This document shows, one piece after another, positions 44,036 through 52,316 of a stretch of 64,000 nt of DNA (positions are counted from its first letter, which is position 1; every line of letters starts with the position of its first letter). The stretch is from Paenibacillaceae bacterium (GTDB lineage Bacteria; Bacillota; Bacilli; Paenibacillales; Paenibacillaceae): contig CAAFUF010000055.1 of the NCBI GenBank assembly GCA_900766135.1, positions 1 to 64,000 on the forward strand, given 5' to 3'. Made by a program: the position numbers and the translations under genes. The notes beneath the pieces are model-generated. The model saw nothing but the letters and a program-made list of their open reading frames with translations. It was not told the DNA's origin and did not search any database.

Positions 44036-46336
44036 TTATTCCCTGGGAGAGTAGGCGGTAATGATAAAGGATTTGCGTTCTCCGGGCAGCAGCGTTTCTT
44101 GAAAGATGACGGTTGTACAGCCATTGTAATAACCGTTGTCCACGCGGCCGCCAGGGGGCTTGCCGTTTACGAACGTACGGGCGCTGGCTGCTTGTTCGCA
44201 GGGAAGCTCCACCAGTACGGTCACCGCTTTAATGCCGAAATTGGCCGCAACCGCTTCGGCAACGTTCCCCTCTCGGCGGAAAGAAAGGTTAAATACGCCG
44301 CTGCCAAGCCGAATGTCTTCCCAAGCGAAGGAACCGGCGGCGCGCAACGGGCGGAAGGACAGCCGGCGTGCGGGAGCGTCATAGGCGATCCCTAGGATCC
44401 GCGAAGCGAACAGGCCGGCAAATACCCCTGACGCCCAGCCGCATTTGCCGCAATTGTGGTGCCGAACCACATCGCCGTACCGCGCGGCGTTAAGGTAAGG
44501 CCACCACCAAAGCGAGCCGTCGGCGTCGGTCAGCTTGCGGATTTCCGTCAAATAACCATTCGTCCCGGACATGGAAGCGAAATCCGTCAGCATGCCCATG
44601 CCGCTCATATAGCCGGGGAACGTGCTGGCGGCATGATCCCCCCATTGAACGCCTCTGGATTCCGGATTATAGGTTGGATTCGCGGGGCTAAGCGAGAACT
44701 GCATATAGTGCCGGTAAGCCGGATCGTCATAGGCCGCGTATCCGTACAACGGCATGAGAATCGTATCGGATTCCTCTCCGTCATGGTGGAACAAATCGAC
44801 CGCGCCGTCTTTCGTCAGCCGGCCGATGAACTGCATGCCGAAATCGTCGTAAGTCCCTTTGTACTTGCTTGCATCGTCTTTGAGCGCATCGCCTCCGGCG
44901 CTTGTTCCTTCCGTATATTGAAGGCCAAACGGGCCCTCCGCCGTATTGTGCCGCTGCAAATCCTCCTTGATGTTTGCGGCAACGGTCCGATAACGTTCGG
45001 CGGTTTCCATATCCCCGAAAACCTCGCGGACGATGCGGGCGTAATGGTAGAAAGCGGCCCAGGCCACGACGTTGGATCCCGTGTGGTAGTCGCCGAGCGA
45101 ATAGGCATCGGATAACCAATCCGAGGGGAAGAGCCATGGATCGTCCGGATTGCGCGTCCGCAACGTTTCCTCGAGCAGCTTGCGGATGTTTAAATCGATA
45201 TCCGGCCGTTTCAGGAAGAACCGCTTATCCCCGGTGCTTCGGTAGTACAGGCCGGCCATCACGACGGAAGACAAGGAGTTGCTGAGCGAGTGGGAAATCC
45301 CGCCGGGGTAGCGATTGCCGGGGGGCCGGACCCCATGCTTCAGAAACCACAGCATGCCTTGCTTGAACAGTTCCGGTTCGGCCGCGTGGAAGGGGAGGTA
45401 GGAATAGTACATATCCTTGTTCCAAGTGAACACCGTCGCCGGATACGTTCCCCAGTTCGACCCGACGACGGCGCCTTGGCTATCCATGGCGATCGAACCG
45501 AAGGACTGCAGCATCGCCCGTTCATAGAATTCCGCCGCGAACGGGTCGTCTTTCATTTCAAGCCGTCCGAGCATGCCGCGGTAATAAGCCCGAGTTTCGG
45601 TGAGCCAATAAAGCGTGCCCTTTTCATTGATAAGCCGAGGCGTCTCGTCCCCGGGCGGACCAATCACGACCGGCACCCAGACGCTTTGTCCCGGAGCCAG
45701 CCGAAAGGAAACCGCTCCGCTTGCCGCATACCAATCTTCTCTTTCCACGGGATAAATGCAGATGTCGGGTCCGGAGAAGAACCGCTCCGCTTCGGTATCC
45801 GGGCGCGGAAGCTGTACCTCGCCATGGATCTCCTGTCCGGACCGGTTCTCGACATGCAGACCGTACACCGTTCCCCGCAGCCGTACCGCGCCATCGGCGG
45901 AGATGGGGGCGTAGACGAGCAATGTCGCCTGAACGTCTCCAAATCGGAATTCGGTTACGGGAAACAAATTATCCAGCAGGGAGGTGGCGTAGGGAAGATC
46001 GTCCTGCCCCAGGTCAATCCTCTGCTCGCCTAGCTTCAACCCAAAAGCGTACGGCCCCGTTTTGCGGAAGTCTTTGCACATCCAGACACCGGGAATGTTG
46101 TCGCTGGCATATTGGCCGCTATAAACGGTAACATATTTGATCGATCCGTTCATATTCACGTTGACGAGGGTTTTGTTATTGGAAATGTCGAAAGTCAGTT
46201 CTGGGTCGGGCAGCTTGAGCCCGAAGAAACTCACCTCGTCGTTAGCGGCATGCCGTCCGTTCTCGTAGACAACGCCGAAGAACCGGCTTTTGGGCAACGC
46301 CAATGCCTCGCTGATGGTTTTGAAGGATAACGTCAT
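44036..46336 (-). CDS. Six-hairpin ((alpha/alpha)6 barrel) glycosidase-like protein, family unassigned
   Basis: A 766-residue cytoplasmic protein. The first ~270 residues are beta-rich (FGLKLPDPELTFD, NVNMNGSIKYVTVYSG). Residues ~280-660 resemble the six-hairpin barrel of GH15/GH94/GH125-like enzymes (GTYPATVFTWNKDMYYSYLPF, WLFPSDWLSDAYS, YKGTYDDFGMQF), and a C-terminal beta domain follows. Acidic residues suitable for catalysis are present (Asp in WNKDM, DWLSD, YDDFG), but I cannot assign a family or substrate. AAAGGAG precedes the ATG. It is a single gene with a cre-like site upstream. Confidence 0.6.
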   Translation of the reverse strand: MTLSFKTISEALALPKSRFFGVVYENGRHAANDEVSFFGLKLPDPELTFDISNNKTLVNVNMNGSIKYVTVYSGQYASDNIPGVWMCKDFRKTGPYAFGLKLGEQRIDLGQDDLPYATSLLDNLFPVTEFRFGDVQATLLVYAPISADGAVRLRGTVYGLHVENRSGQEIHGEVQLPRPDTEAERFFSGPDICIYPVEREDWYAASGAVSFRLAPGQSVWVPVVIGPPGDETPRLINEKGTLYWLTETRAYYRGMLGRLEMKDDPFAAEFYERAMLQSFGSIAMDSQGAVVGSNWGTYPATVFTWNKDMYYSYLPFHAAEPELFKQGMLWFLKHGVRPPGNRYPGGISHSLSNSLSSVVMAGLYYRSTGDKRFFLKRPDIDLNIRKLLEETLRTRNPDDPWLFPSDWLSDAYSLGDYHTGSNVVAWAAFYHYARIVREVFGDMETAERYRTVAANIKEDLQRHNTAEGPFGLQYTEGTSAGGDALKDDASKYKGTYDDFGMQFIGRLTKDGAVDLFHHDGEESDTILMPLYGYAAYDDPAYRHYMQFSLSPANPTYNPESRGVQWGDHAASTFPGYMSGMGMLTDFASMSGTNGYLTEIRKLTDADGSLWWWPYLNAARYGDVVRHHNCGKCGWASGVFAGLFASRILGIAYDAPARRLSFRPLRAAGSFAWEDIRLGSGVFNLSFRREGNVAEAVAANFGIKAVTVLVELPCEQAASARTFVNGKPPGGRVDNGYYNGCTTVIFQETLLPGERKSFIITAYSPRE

Positions 46337-46446
46337 TAAGTCATTCTCCTTTGCTGGTAAACTAAGCGGCCTGCAGCGCTTTCCTACATTATTCGTGAGG
46401 TGGGGCGCCGAAAGATATAGGAGAATTTTTGGGAAATGGGATTTTT

Positions 46447-46460
46447 TATAGCGCTTTCAT
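46447..46460 (-). promoter_or_regulatory. Catabolite-responsive element (cre)-like site
   Basis: On the minus strand ATGAAAGCGCTATA differs from the CcpA consensus at one fixed position. It lies about 110 bases upstream of the six-hairpin glycosidase gene. A second, weaker GGAAAGCGCTGCAG lies closer to the gene, near 46375. Confidence 0.6.
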
Positions 46461-46472
46461 AAATGGGGTTGG

Positions 46473-47336
46473 CTAGTTTCTGTAAAAAGAAGGGTGAATT
46501 CCGTCTACGGTTTTGAACGCACGGCTGAAGGCGTGGATGTTCGGATAACCCATTTTCTCGGCGATGGCGTCGATGGAATCTTCCGTAAACTGGATCAGAT
46601 GCTTCGCGCGTTGAATCCGGATGAATTGGTGATATTGCAATGGGCTCATACCGAAGGCCTTCTTGAACAGCCGGATCAAATAGTGCTTGCTGATCCCCGA
46701 CATTTTGGAGATTTCCTCCAGGGTGACTTTGCGTTCCGGCGTGTTCATCAGGAAGTCTTTGACCTTAAGCAAAGTTTGAAAATTGGTAATCAGATGCGGG
46801 TGAAGATTCCAGTAATTTTCTCGCAAAATCTGGATCCAAAGTTGAATGAACAACCCTTTGATTTTGATTTCGAAAAAAGGCATCTTCAGATCGAATTCGT
46901 TGATCAACTGAATCAGCATCTGTTCGATCAGCAGGGGATTTTTCAGGCGAAGATGGCTGGATAAAGGAACGGGCATCTGGTCCATGATGTCCTCGCGAAA
47001 CCAATGCTTCTCCTCCTCCGATATTTTGTCCCAGGAGCGAAAGGAGACCTTGACCCCTGGACTGTCCTCTTGATAAAAAAAGTCGAAATGAATATGGGGC
47101 TGGCGTAATTTGGGACTGGTTTTGCGCAGCGAATGGCGTTGCCCCGGGCGAAACAGAAAGATATCCCCTTGCCGCCCCTCGTAAATCTCTTCTTCAATCG
47201 TAACCAAGAGTTCCCCTTCCATCACATAGAGCAATTCGTAATCGAATAATACCCGTTCCTGAATAAACCATGGTTCCGTGTTGATGTCGTCCATGGCAAC
47301 CCGAATATACGGCGACAAGCTGTCCAAGATCATCAT
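46473..47336 (-). CDS. AraC-family regulator, cupin-type sensor, probably of cluster 4
   Basis: A 287-residue regulator. An N-terminal cupin-like sugar-binding region (residues ~15-95; YVMEGELLVTIEEEIYE, FLFRPGQRHSLRKT) is followed by a C-terminal AraC domain (about 190-285; VTLEEISKMSGISKHYLIRLF, IAEKMGYPNIHAFSRAFK). It is divergent from the cluster 4 importer. The 192-base gap between them contains the inverted repeat CTTACA-N18-TGTAAG (47422-47451), a possible binding site. It probably activates cluster 4. Confidence 0.9.
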   Translation of the reverse strand: MMILDSLSPYIRVAMDDINTEPWFIQERVLFDYELLYVMEGELLVTIEEEIYEGRQGDIFLFRPGQRHSLRKTSPKLRQPHIHFDFFYQEDSPGVKVSFRSWDKISEEEKHWFREDIMDQMPVPLSSHLRLKNPLLIEQMLIQLINEFDLKMPFFEIKIKGLFIQLWIQILRENYWNLHPHLITNFQTLLKVKDFLMNTPERKVTLEEISKMSGISKHYLIRLFKKAFGMSPLQYHQFIRIQRAKHLIQFTEDSIDAIAEKMGYPNIHAFSRAFKTVDGIHPSFYRN

Positions 47337-47528
47337 TCGGTACCTCCCTCAATCAAAATTTCCCAATACGAATCGAAGCAACTTTTGATAAATAATCCAT
47401 AACATCTGCTAAATACAACCGCTTACATTCGTAATAGAATGGCATTGTAAGAAGGAGGCCAACCTTCTATTCAGATTAATATTTGCACAATTCTTACGAG
47501 TCTTCAAGATGAAAAAGGGGGAATGAAG

Positions 47529-48851
47529 ATGAAAAAAGGTTTGTCCGGAATGCTAAGTTTGTTGATGTTGATGACCCTGTTGGCAGCTTGCGGCAGCCCG
47601 AAAAATGAAAGCGCTGCGAATGCGGGGAATGGAAACTCCGGCGAGGCGGGCGAGTCATCCGTAACTTTGGATATCGCCATGCACGTCGCCAATGTCAAGG
47701 ATCAGGAACCGGCGATGTATAAGGTGATCGAGGCTTTTCAGGCCAAGTATCCCGAGATTAAGGTCCATTTGACCGGGGCGGACACGAATGATCATATCAA
47801 GAAGATGAAGATTCAGGCTCAGACCGGAGAAATGCCCGATATTTTCTGGATGCTGCCCGCACCCGCCAAGGAATTGAACCAGGCCGGTCTGCTGCTGGAT
47901 TTGAGCGAAATGGTGAAAAATACGCCGGAACTCGCCGCCATCGATCCGATGATGCTGAAAAACTACGAGGACGGCAGCAAGCTATTCGGCCTACCGTATC
48001 AATCGCTGGTCACCGGACTTTGGTACAACAAGGCACTGTTCGAGCAGTACAACGTCAAAGTGCCGGAAACCTACGAGGAACTGACCGAAGCTGCCAAAGT
48101 GTTTAAAGCGAACAACGTGGTCACGATTGCGCAGGGAGCAAAAGACAACTACAGCATCTGGGCTTTCCTGGGCATGTTTACCCGCTATGGCTACTTCGAC
48201 AAGATCGATGGAATTTTGGCCGGGGAAGAGAAGTTCAACAATCCTGACTTCCTCCGCTTCTTCGAGAAAATCGCTGAACTGCAAAAACTGGGGGCTTTCC
48301 CCGAGAACGTGACGACGATGAGCTATTTTCAGGCGGTGGAAATGTTCACTTCCGGCAAAGCGGCGATGCTGGACGCCGGAGCGTGGGAAACGGGCAAGTT
48401 GGAGGCGAGTCCGATCGCCGGGGACGTTGGTTTCTCCTGGGGTCCGACCTTTAGCGATGGCGCAGGGAACCAGAAGATCGCCATGATTTCCGCTTCCGCC
48501 CCGCTGGTGGCCGGAGCGAAGGTGAAGGAAGACCCGGCGAAATACGACGCCGTCCAGAAATTCTTCGCCTTCTATTACAGCCAGGAGGGCATGCAGATCA
48601 TGGTGGACAACCAACTGCCGCCGATCACCCGCGTGGAGACCAACGTCGACGCGAAGGCGCATCCGGTGTATGCCGAATTGATCAAGGCAATGAACGAACC
48701 GGGGTGGGAAAAGCCGCTGGCCCAGCCGGACCTGGTGGTTTCCGACGCGATAGGCAACACCATGTACGACAGCATCTACGGAATTATTAACGGGTTCTAC
48801 ACGCCGGAACAAGCGCTCGATCTGATCGACAAGAAAGTCGGACAGCAATAA
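47529..48851 (+). CDS. Extracellular sugar-binding lipoprotein, cluster 4
   Basis: A 440-residue solute-binding protein. ATG 47529 is preferred over 47523 because AAAGGGGG is then ~8 bases away. The signal peptide MKKGLSGMLSLLMLMTLLAAC ends in lipobox LAAC at residue 21, then an Asn/Gly/Ser tether. Core motifs (MKIQAQTGEMPDIFWMLP, FTSGKAAMLDAGAWE) are those of sugar-binding proteins. A hairpin separates it from the permease genes. Confidence 0.92.
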   Translation: MKKGLSGMLSLLMLMTLLAACGSPKNESAANAGNGNSGEAGESSVTLDIAMHVANVKDQEPAMYKVIEAFQAKYPEIKVHLTGADTNDHIKKMKIQAQTGEMPDIFWMLPAPAKELNQAGLLLDLSEMVKNTPELAAIDPMMLKNYEDGSKLFGLPYQSLVTGLWYNKALFEQYNVKVPETYEELTEAAKVFKANNVVTIAQGAKDNYSIWAFLGMFTRYGYFDKIDGILAGEEKFNNPDFLRFFEKIAELQKLGAFPENVTTMSYFQAVEMFTSGKAAMLDAGAWETGKLEASPIAGDVGFSWGPTFSDGAGNQKIAMISASAPLVAGAKVKEDPAKYDAVQKFFAFYYSQEGMQIMVDNQLPPITRVETNVDAKAHPVYAELIKAMNEPGWEKPLAQPDLVVSDAIGNTMYDSIYGIINGFYTPEQALDLIDKKVGQQ

Positions 48852-48913
48852 CGAAGGCAGGGAGAAGGGGATTTGGGGGCGAGGGCGGCTTGTTCGTCCG
48901 CCTCTCCCTTCGT
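48851..48913 (+). promoter_or_regulatory. Intercistronic hairpin between binding-protein and permease genes
   Basis: Outer ACGAAG / CTTCGT with adjoining GGAG / CTCC, and an inner GGCGG / CCGCC stem; no T-run. Same location as the hairpins of clusters 2 and 3. Confidence 0.62.
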
Positions 48914-48943
48914 CTTATGTCAGGATAGGAGGAACCTAGAGAA

Positions 48944-49819
48944 GTGATCTGGTTAAGCAAAAGAAGAAGCATCTTCCTGATGCTGTTTCCGACCTTGCTC
49001 CTGTTTACCGGCTATATCCTATTTCCGATCCTCATTTCGTTTTACTACAGCACGACGAAATATACGGGCATCGGCATACCGGAGTTCGTCGGATTCAGCA
49101 ATTATAAACTGCTTTTGGGCGACTCGTTTTTCTGGGTTTCGCTGAAAAATACGTTCATTATTCTCGGCGTATCGCTGATCCTGCTGGTTCCGCTGTCGTT
49201 CCTGCTGGCCCTGCTGCTCAATCGATCCTTCAAAGGCAGCGGCGCGCTGAAGGCGCTGAACTATACGCCCAGCATTATCGCGCCGATCGTGGTCGGTTTG
49301 ATCTGGGTGTTCGTGCTCGACCCGCAAATGGGCCTGATCAATATGCTGCTCACCAAGCTGGGGCTCGGAAACCTGACCCAGATGTGGATCGGCGGCAAGG
49401 CGCTGGCTCCTTACTCGATCGGCGTCGTGTTCGTCTGGCAGCAGTTGGGGTTCATCGCCACGATTTTTCTGGCCGGACTGAAAATGATTCCCCGGGACGT
49501 GTACGAATCGAGCGCCATCGACGGCGCCGGACCGTGGCAGCAGTTGCGGCACATCACGGTGCCGATGATGAACGAAACGAACAAGATCGTTGTCGTGCTG
49601 GTCATCACCAATGTGTTCAAAATTTTCGAAACCGTATTTATGCTCACCGGGGGTGGGCCCAACCATCAGTCGGAAGTGTTGGTCACCTACATGTACAACA
49701 CGACCTTTACCTCGGCGGAATACGGTTACGGGATGGCGATTTCGACCGTCACTTTCCTGCTGACCGTGCTGTTCTCTGTCGCCTATTTGAAGCTAAGCAA
49801 ATCGAACATTGAGGAGTAA
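48944..49819 (+). CDS. Sugar ABC permease, MalF-type, cluster 4
   Basis: A 291-residue permease, GTG start with AGGAGG upstream. Six membrane segments and the EAA loop (ESSAIDGAGPWQQLRHITVPMM) are present, plus the MLTGGGPNHQSEVLVTYMY motif of MalF-type subunits. The second permease starts 11 bases downstream. Confidence 0.92.
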   Translation: MIWLSKRRSIFLMLFPTLLLFTGYILFPILISFYYSTTKYTGIGIPEFVGFSNYKLLLGDSFFWVSLKNTFIILGVSLILLVPLSFLLALLLNRSFKGSGALKALNYTPSIIAPIVVGLIWVFVLDPQMGLINMLLTKLGLGNLTQMWIGGKALAPYSIGVVFVWQQLGFIATIFLAGLKMIPRDVYESSAIDGAGPWQQLRHITVPMMNETNKIVVVLVITNVFKIFETVFMLTGGGPNHQSEVLVTYMYNTTFTSAEYGYGMAISTVTFLLTVLFSVAYLKLSKSNIEE

Positions 49820-49830
49820 GGGGGATAGGT

Positions 49831-50694
49831 ATGAGTATGGGTGCAACGACGAACGCTCCTTCGAGCCGAAGATGGAAAACGGTAGGCTGGTACCTATTGG
49901 CCTATGGGGTGACTTTGCTCATTTTGCTGCCGGTGCTGTGGGTAGGGTTCCTCTCTTTTCGCAACAGCAGCGAGATATTGAACAACCCGTTCAGCTGGCC
50001 CGAGTCGTGGAGCTTGGAAAACTACAAACGGGCTTTCGCCACACTGGATTTTTTCACCTTATATAAAAATACGATCATCGTCGCGGTCATTACGATCGTG
50101 ATCGAGATCATCATCACGTTCATGAGCTCGTTCGCTTTAACGCGTATGGTGTTCAAGTCGAAGAAGCTTCAGAATCTGATCCAGCTCTATTTCATTTCCG
50201 GCCTGGCCATCCCGGCGTTTATTCTGATCTTTCCCGTGTACCGGATCACGATCCTGCTGGACTTGCTGAACAGCTACTGGTCGCTGGTGTTGCCCTATAT
50301 CGCAACCTCGATTGCATTTAATACGTTGCTGTTCACCGGATTTCTGCGCGGATTTCCGAGGGAAGTGGAGGAAGCCGCGATTATCGACGGCAGCGGCTTA
50401 TATACGCTGTGCAAATCGATCGTGTTTCCCATTATTACGCCGGTCGTGTCCACCGTTTTTATTTTCAATATTTTATATATTTGGAATGAGTTTCCGTTTG
50501 CCGTGACGTTGATCAGCAATGCGGCGAAATATACGATCTCGCTGGGCATCTCCCAGTTTAAAGGGGCGTTCAGCATCGATTACGGCGGGACTTTGGCCGC
50601 CGGCATTTTGATCATTGTGCCGCAGCTGATTTTTTTCGGCGTGTTCCAACGGTTTATTATCGAGGGCATGACGGCCGGAGCGGTCAAAGGTTAG
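49831..50694 (+). CDS. Sugar ABC permease, MalG-type, cluster 4
   Basis: A 287-residue permease with six membrane segments, the EAA loop (EAAIIDGSGLYTLCKSIVFPII) and the ending FIIEGMTAGAVKG. AAGGGGG precedes the ATG. It completes the cluster 4 importer. The next 270 bases hold a palindromic repeat element rather than a gene, before the GH172 gene. Confidence 0.92.
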   Translation: MSMGATTNAPSSRRWKTVGWYLLAYGVTLLILLPVLWVGFLSFRNSSEILNNPFSWPESWSLENYKRAFATLDFFTLYKNTIIVAVITIVIEIIITFMSSFALTRMVFKSKKLQNLIQLYFISGLAIPAFILIFPVYRITILLDLLNSYWSLVLPYIATSIAFNTLLFTGFLRGFPREVEEAAIIDGSGLYTLCKSIVFPIITPVVSTVFIFNILYIWNEFPFAVTLISNAAKYTISLGISQFKGAFSIDYGGTLAAGILIIVPQLIFFGVFQRFIIEGMTAGAVKG

Positions 50695-50695
50695 A

Positions 50696-50908
50696 GGTAG
50701 TTCAAAAAGTCATCTTTGGATCACGAAGCTATCCTCGGAAGGTTATTCGACGTCGAATCTTGAATTCAGCCGGGCCTTCCGTTGCTCACGTACCTCTATG
50801 TACGCTGCGCTACTCAGTCCCTAGCTTCATCCAACCTTCTCGGTGCTCCAAACCTGACTTTTTGAACCTTCATTGGAACGGTAGTTCAAAAAGTCATCTT
50901 TGGATCAC
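50696..50908. mobile_element. Palindromic MITE-like element plus a second copy of its left end
   Basis: A ~168-base element (50700-50867) has perfect 13-base terminal inverted repeats, GTTCAAAAAGTCA and its complement, with further partial symmetry inside (AAGGTT arms, GTACC-TCTAT-GTAC centre). It encodes nothing. The 29 bases of its left end, from 50696 to 50724, recur identically at 50880-50908, just after the right end, so a second copy was truncated or recombined there. It lies inside the cluster 4 operon, between permease and GH172 genes. Confidence 0.8.
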
Positions 50909-50963
50909 ACTTTTATATCCATGGTTTCACCCAAATTAATATAGATGAAGGAGAGAACTCATT

Positions 50964-52313
50964 ATGCATCATCAAAGCGCAAATTTTCTGGGGCAACTCA
51001 CGCAAATCAAGCAAGTTCGCACGGCCCGGGTATCCAGCTGGGACCAGGAAGGGAAAAACCAGGATTACTGGATGATCCCTGCCGGAGAAAGCGTTGTGCT
51101 GGGCGATATCGAGGGACCCGGCAGCATTTCGCATATCTGGATGACTTCCTTCTGTCGCCGAGTGCTGGGGCCAAGCGTCATGCGCCCGGACCTCGGCGCC
51201 AACATCGCGCCGGTCAACGAAATTCACAACGCGCTGGGCGTAACGTGGGAGGTGGCCGATCCGACCTGGTATCGCAAGGTATTGATCAAAATGACCTGGG
51301 ACGATCAGGCTCATCCCAGCGTGCTCGTGCCGCTCGGCGACTTTTTCTGCATCGGCCATTCCATGCCGGGGAACTTCGCTTCGCTGCCGTTTACGGTGTC
51401 CGTCAAACCGGAGGAACAGTTCAAATTCGGCGGCGTCGCTTCCGTTAACTGCTATTTGCCGATGCCGTTCAACAAGCGGGCCAAAATCGAAATCATCAAC
51501 GAAAACGATGTGCCGTTCGGCCTTTATTTCCATATCGATTACGAGCTTTACCGTCAGCCGCTGGACGCCGGCACCGCTTACTTCCATGCGCAATGGAGAC
51601 GGGAATATCCGTGCGACGGATGGGGCGCGAATTTGCAGGTCAACACGCCGGAAGTCAATCGCGTGGCTAATCTGGACGGCGCCGGCAACTACGTGATTCT
51701 GGAGACGGAAGGCGAAGGCCATTATATCGGCTGTAATTTATCCGTCACGCATTTCCAGGGCAGTTGGTGGGGCGAAGGCGACGACATGATCTTTATCGAC
51801 GGAGAAGAGCTGCCGAGCATCGTCGGCACCGGGGCGGAAGACTACTTCAACCACGCCTGGGGCATGCAGAAAAATGCGTTCCCGTTCTGCGGTTCGATCG
51901 TGCATGAAAGCGACGTGCCGGGTTATCAGGTGTCCTACCGTTTCCATATCACCGATCCGATCCACTTCTCGAAAAGCCTGAAAGTGACGATCGAGCACGG
52001 CCATGCCAACCATTTGGCCGACGATTGGTCCTCGACGGCCTATTGGTACCAGACGCTGCCTTCCAAGCCGTTCAGCATTCTGCCAGTGGAGGATCGAATC
52101 CAGTTGATGCCGCAGATTGCCAATATCGCCAAGCCGCAAAACGTGTCCTTGAATCCGGAGATGCAGCAGTCGCAGGAAATGGCCAAAGATCGGATGAAGG
52201 CGTATTCCGAAGGCAGAAATACCGAGCTGCAGAAGAAGCTGGACCGTACGCCCTGGCATTCCGAAGGCAACGTGAAGCAAGCCAAACAAGTACGCCAAGC
52301 GATGGAGGAATAA
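50964..52313 (+). CDS. GH172 (DUF2961) glycosidase with C-terminal extension, cluster 4
   Basis: A 449-residue cytoplasmic protein, ~65-90 residues longer than the other copies. GH172 motifs: GPGSISHIWMTSF, LIKMTWDDQAHPSVLVPLGDFF, MPFNKRAKIEIINEND, FHAQWRREYP and GTGAEDYFNHAWGM with predicted nucleophile Glu292; another Glu is 23 residues on. The extension (from about residue 375) is charged and helical. GGAGAG precedes the ATG. It follows the repeat element and is three bases from the GH32 gene. Confidence 0.83.
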   Translation: MHHQSANFLGQLTQIKQVRTARVSSWDQEGKNQDYWMIPAGESVVLGDIEGPGSISHIWMTSFCRRVLGPSVMRPDLGANIAPVNEIHNALGVTWEVADPTWYRKVLIKMTWDDQAHPSVLVPLGDFFCIGHSMPGNFASLPFTVSVKPEEQFKFGGVASVNCYLPMPFNKRAKIEIINENDVPFGLYFHIDYELYRQPLDAGTAYFHAQWRREYPCDGWGANLQVNTPEVNRVANLDGAGNYVILETEGEGHYIGCNLSVTHFQGSWWGEGDDMIFIDGEELPSIVGTGAEDYFNHAWGMQKNAFPFCGSIVHESDVPGYQVSYRFHITDPIHFSKSLKVTIEHGHANHLADDWSSTAYWYQTLPSKPFSILPVEDRIQLMPQIANIAKPQNVSLNPEMQQSQEMAKDRMKAYSEGRNTELQKKLDRTPWHSEGNVKQAKQVRQAMEE

Positions 52314-52316
52314 CCG

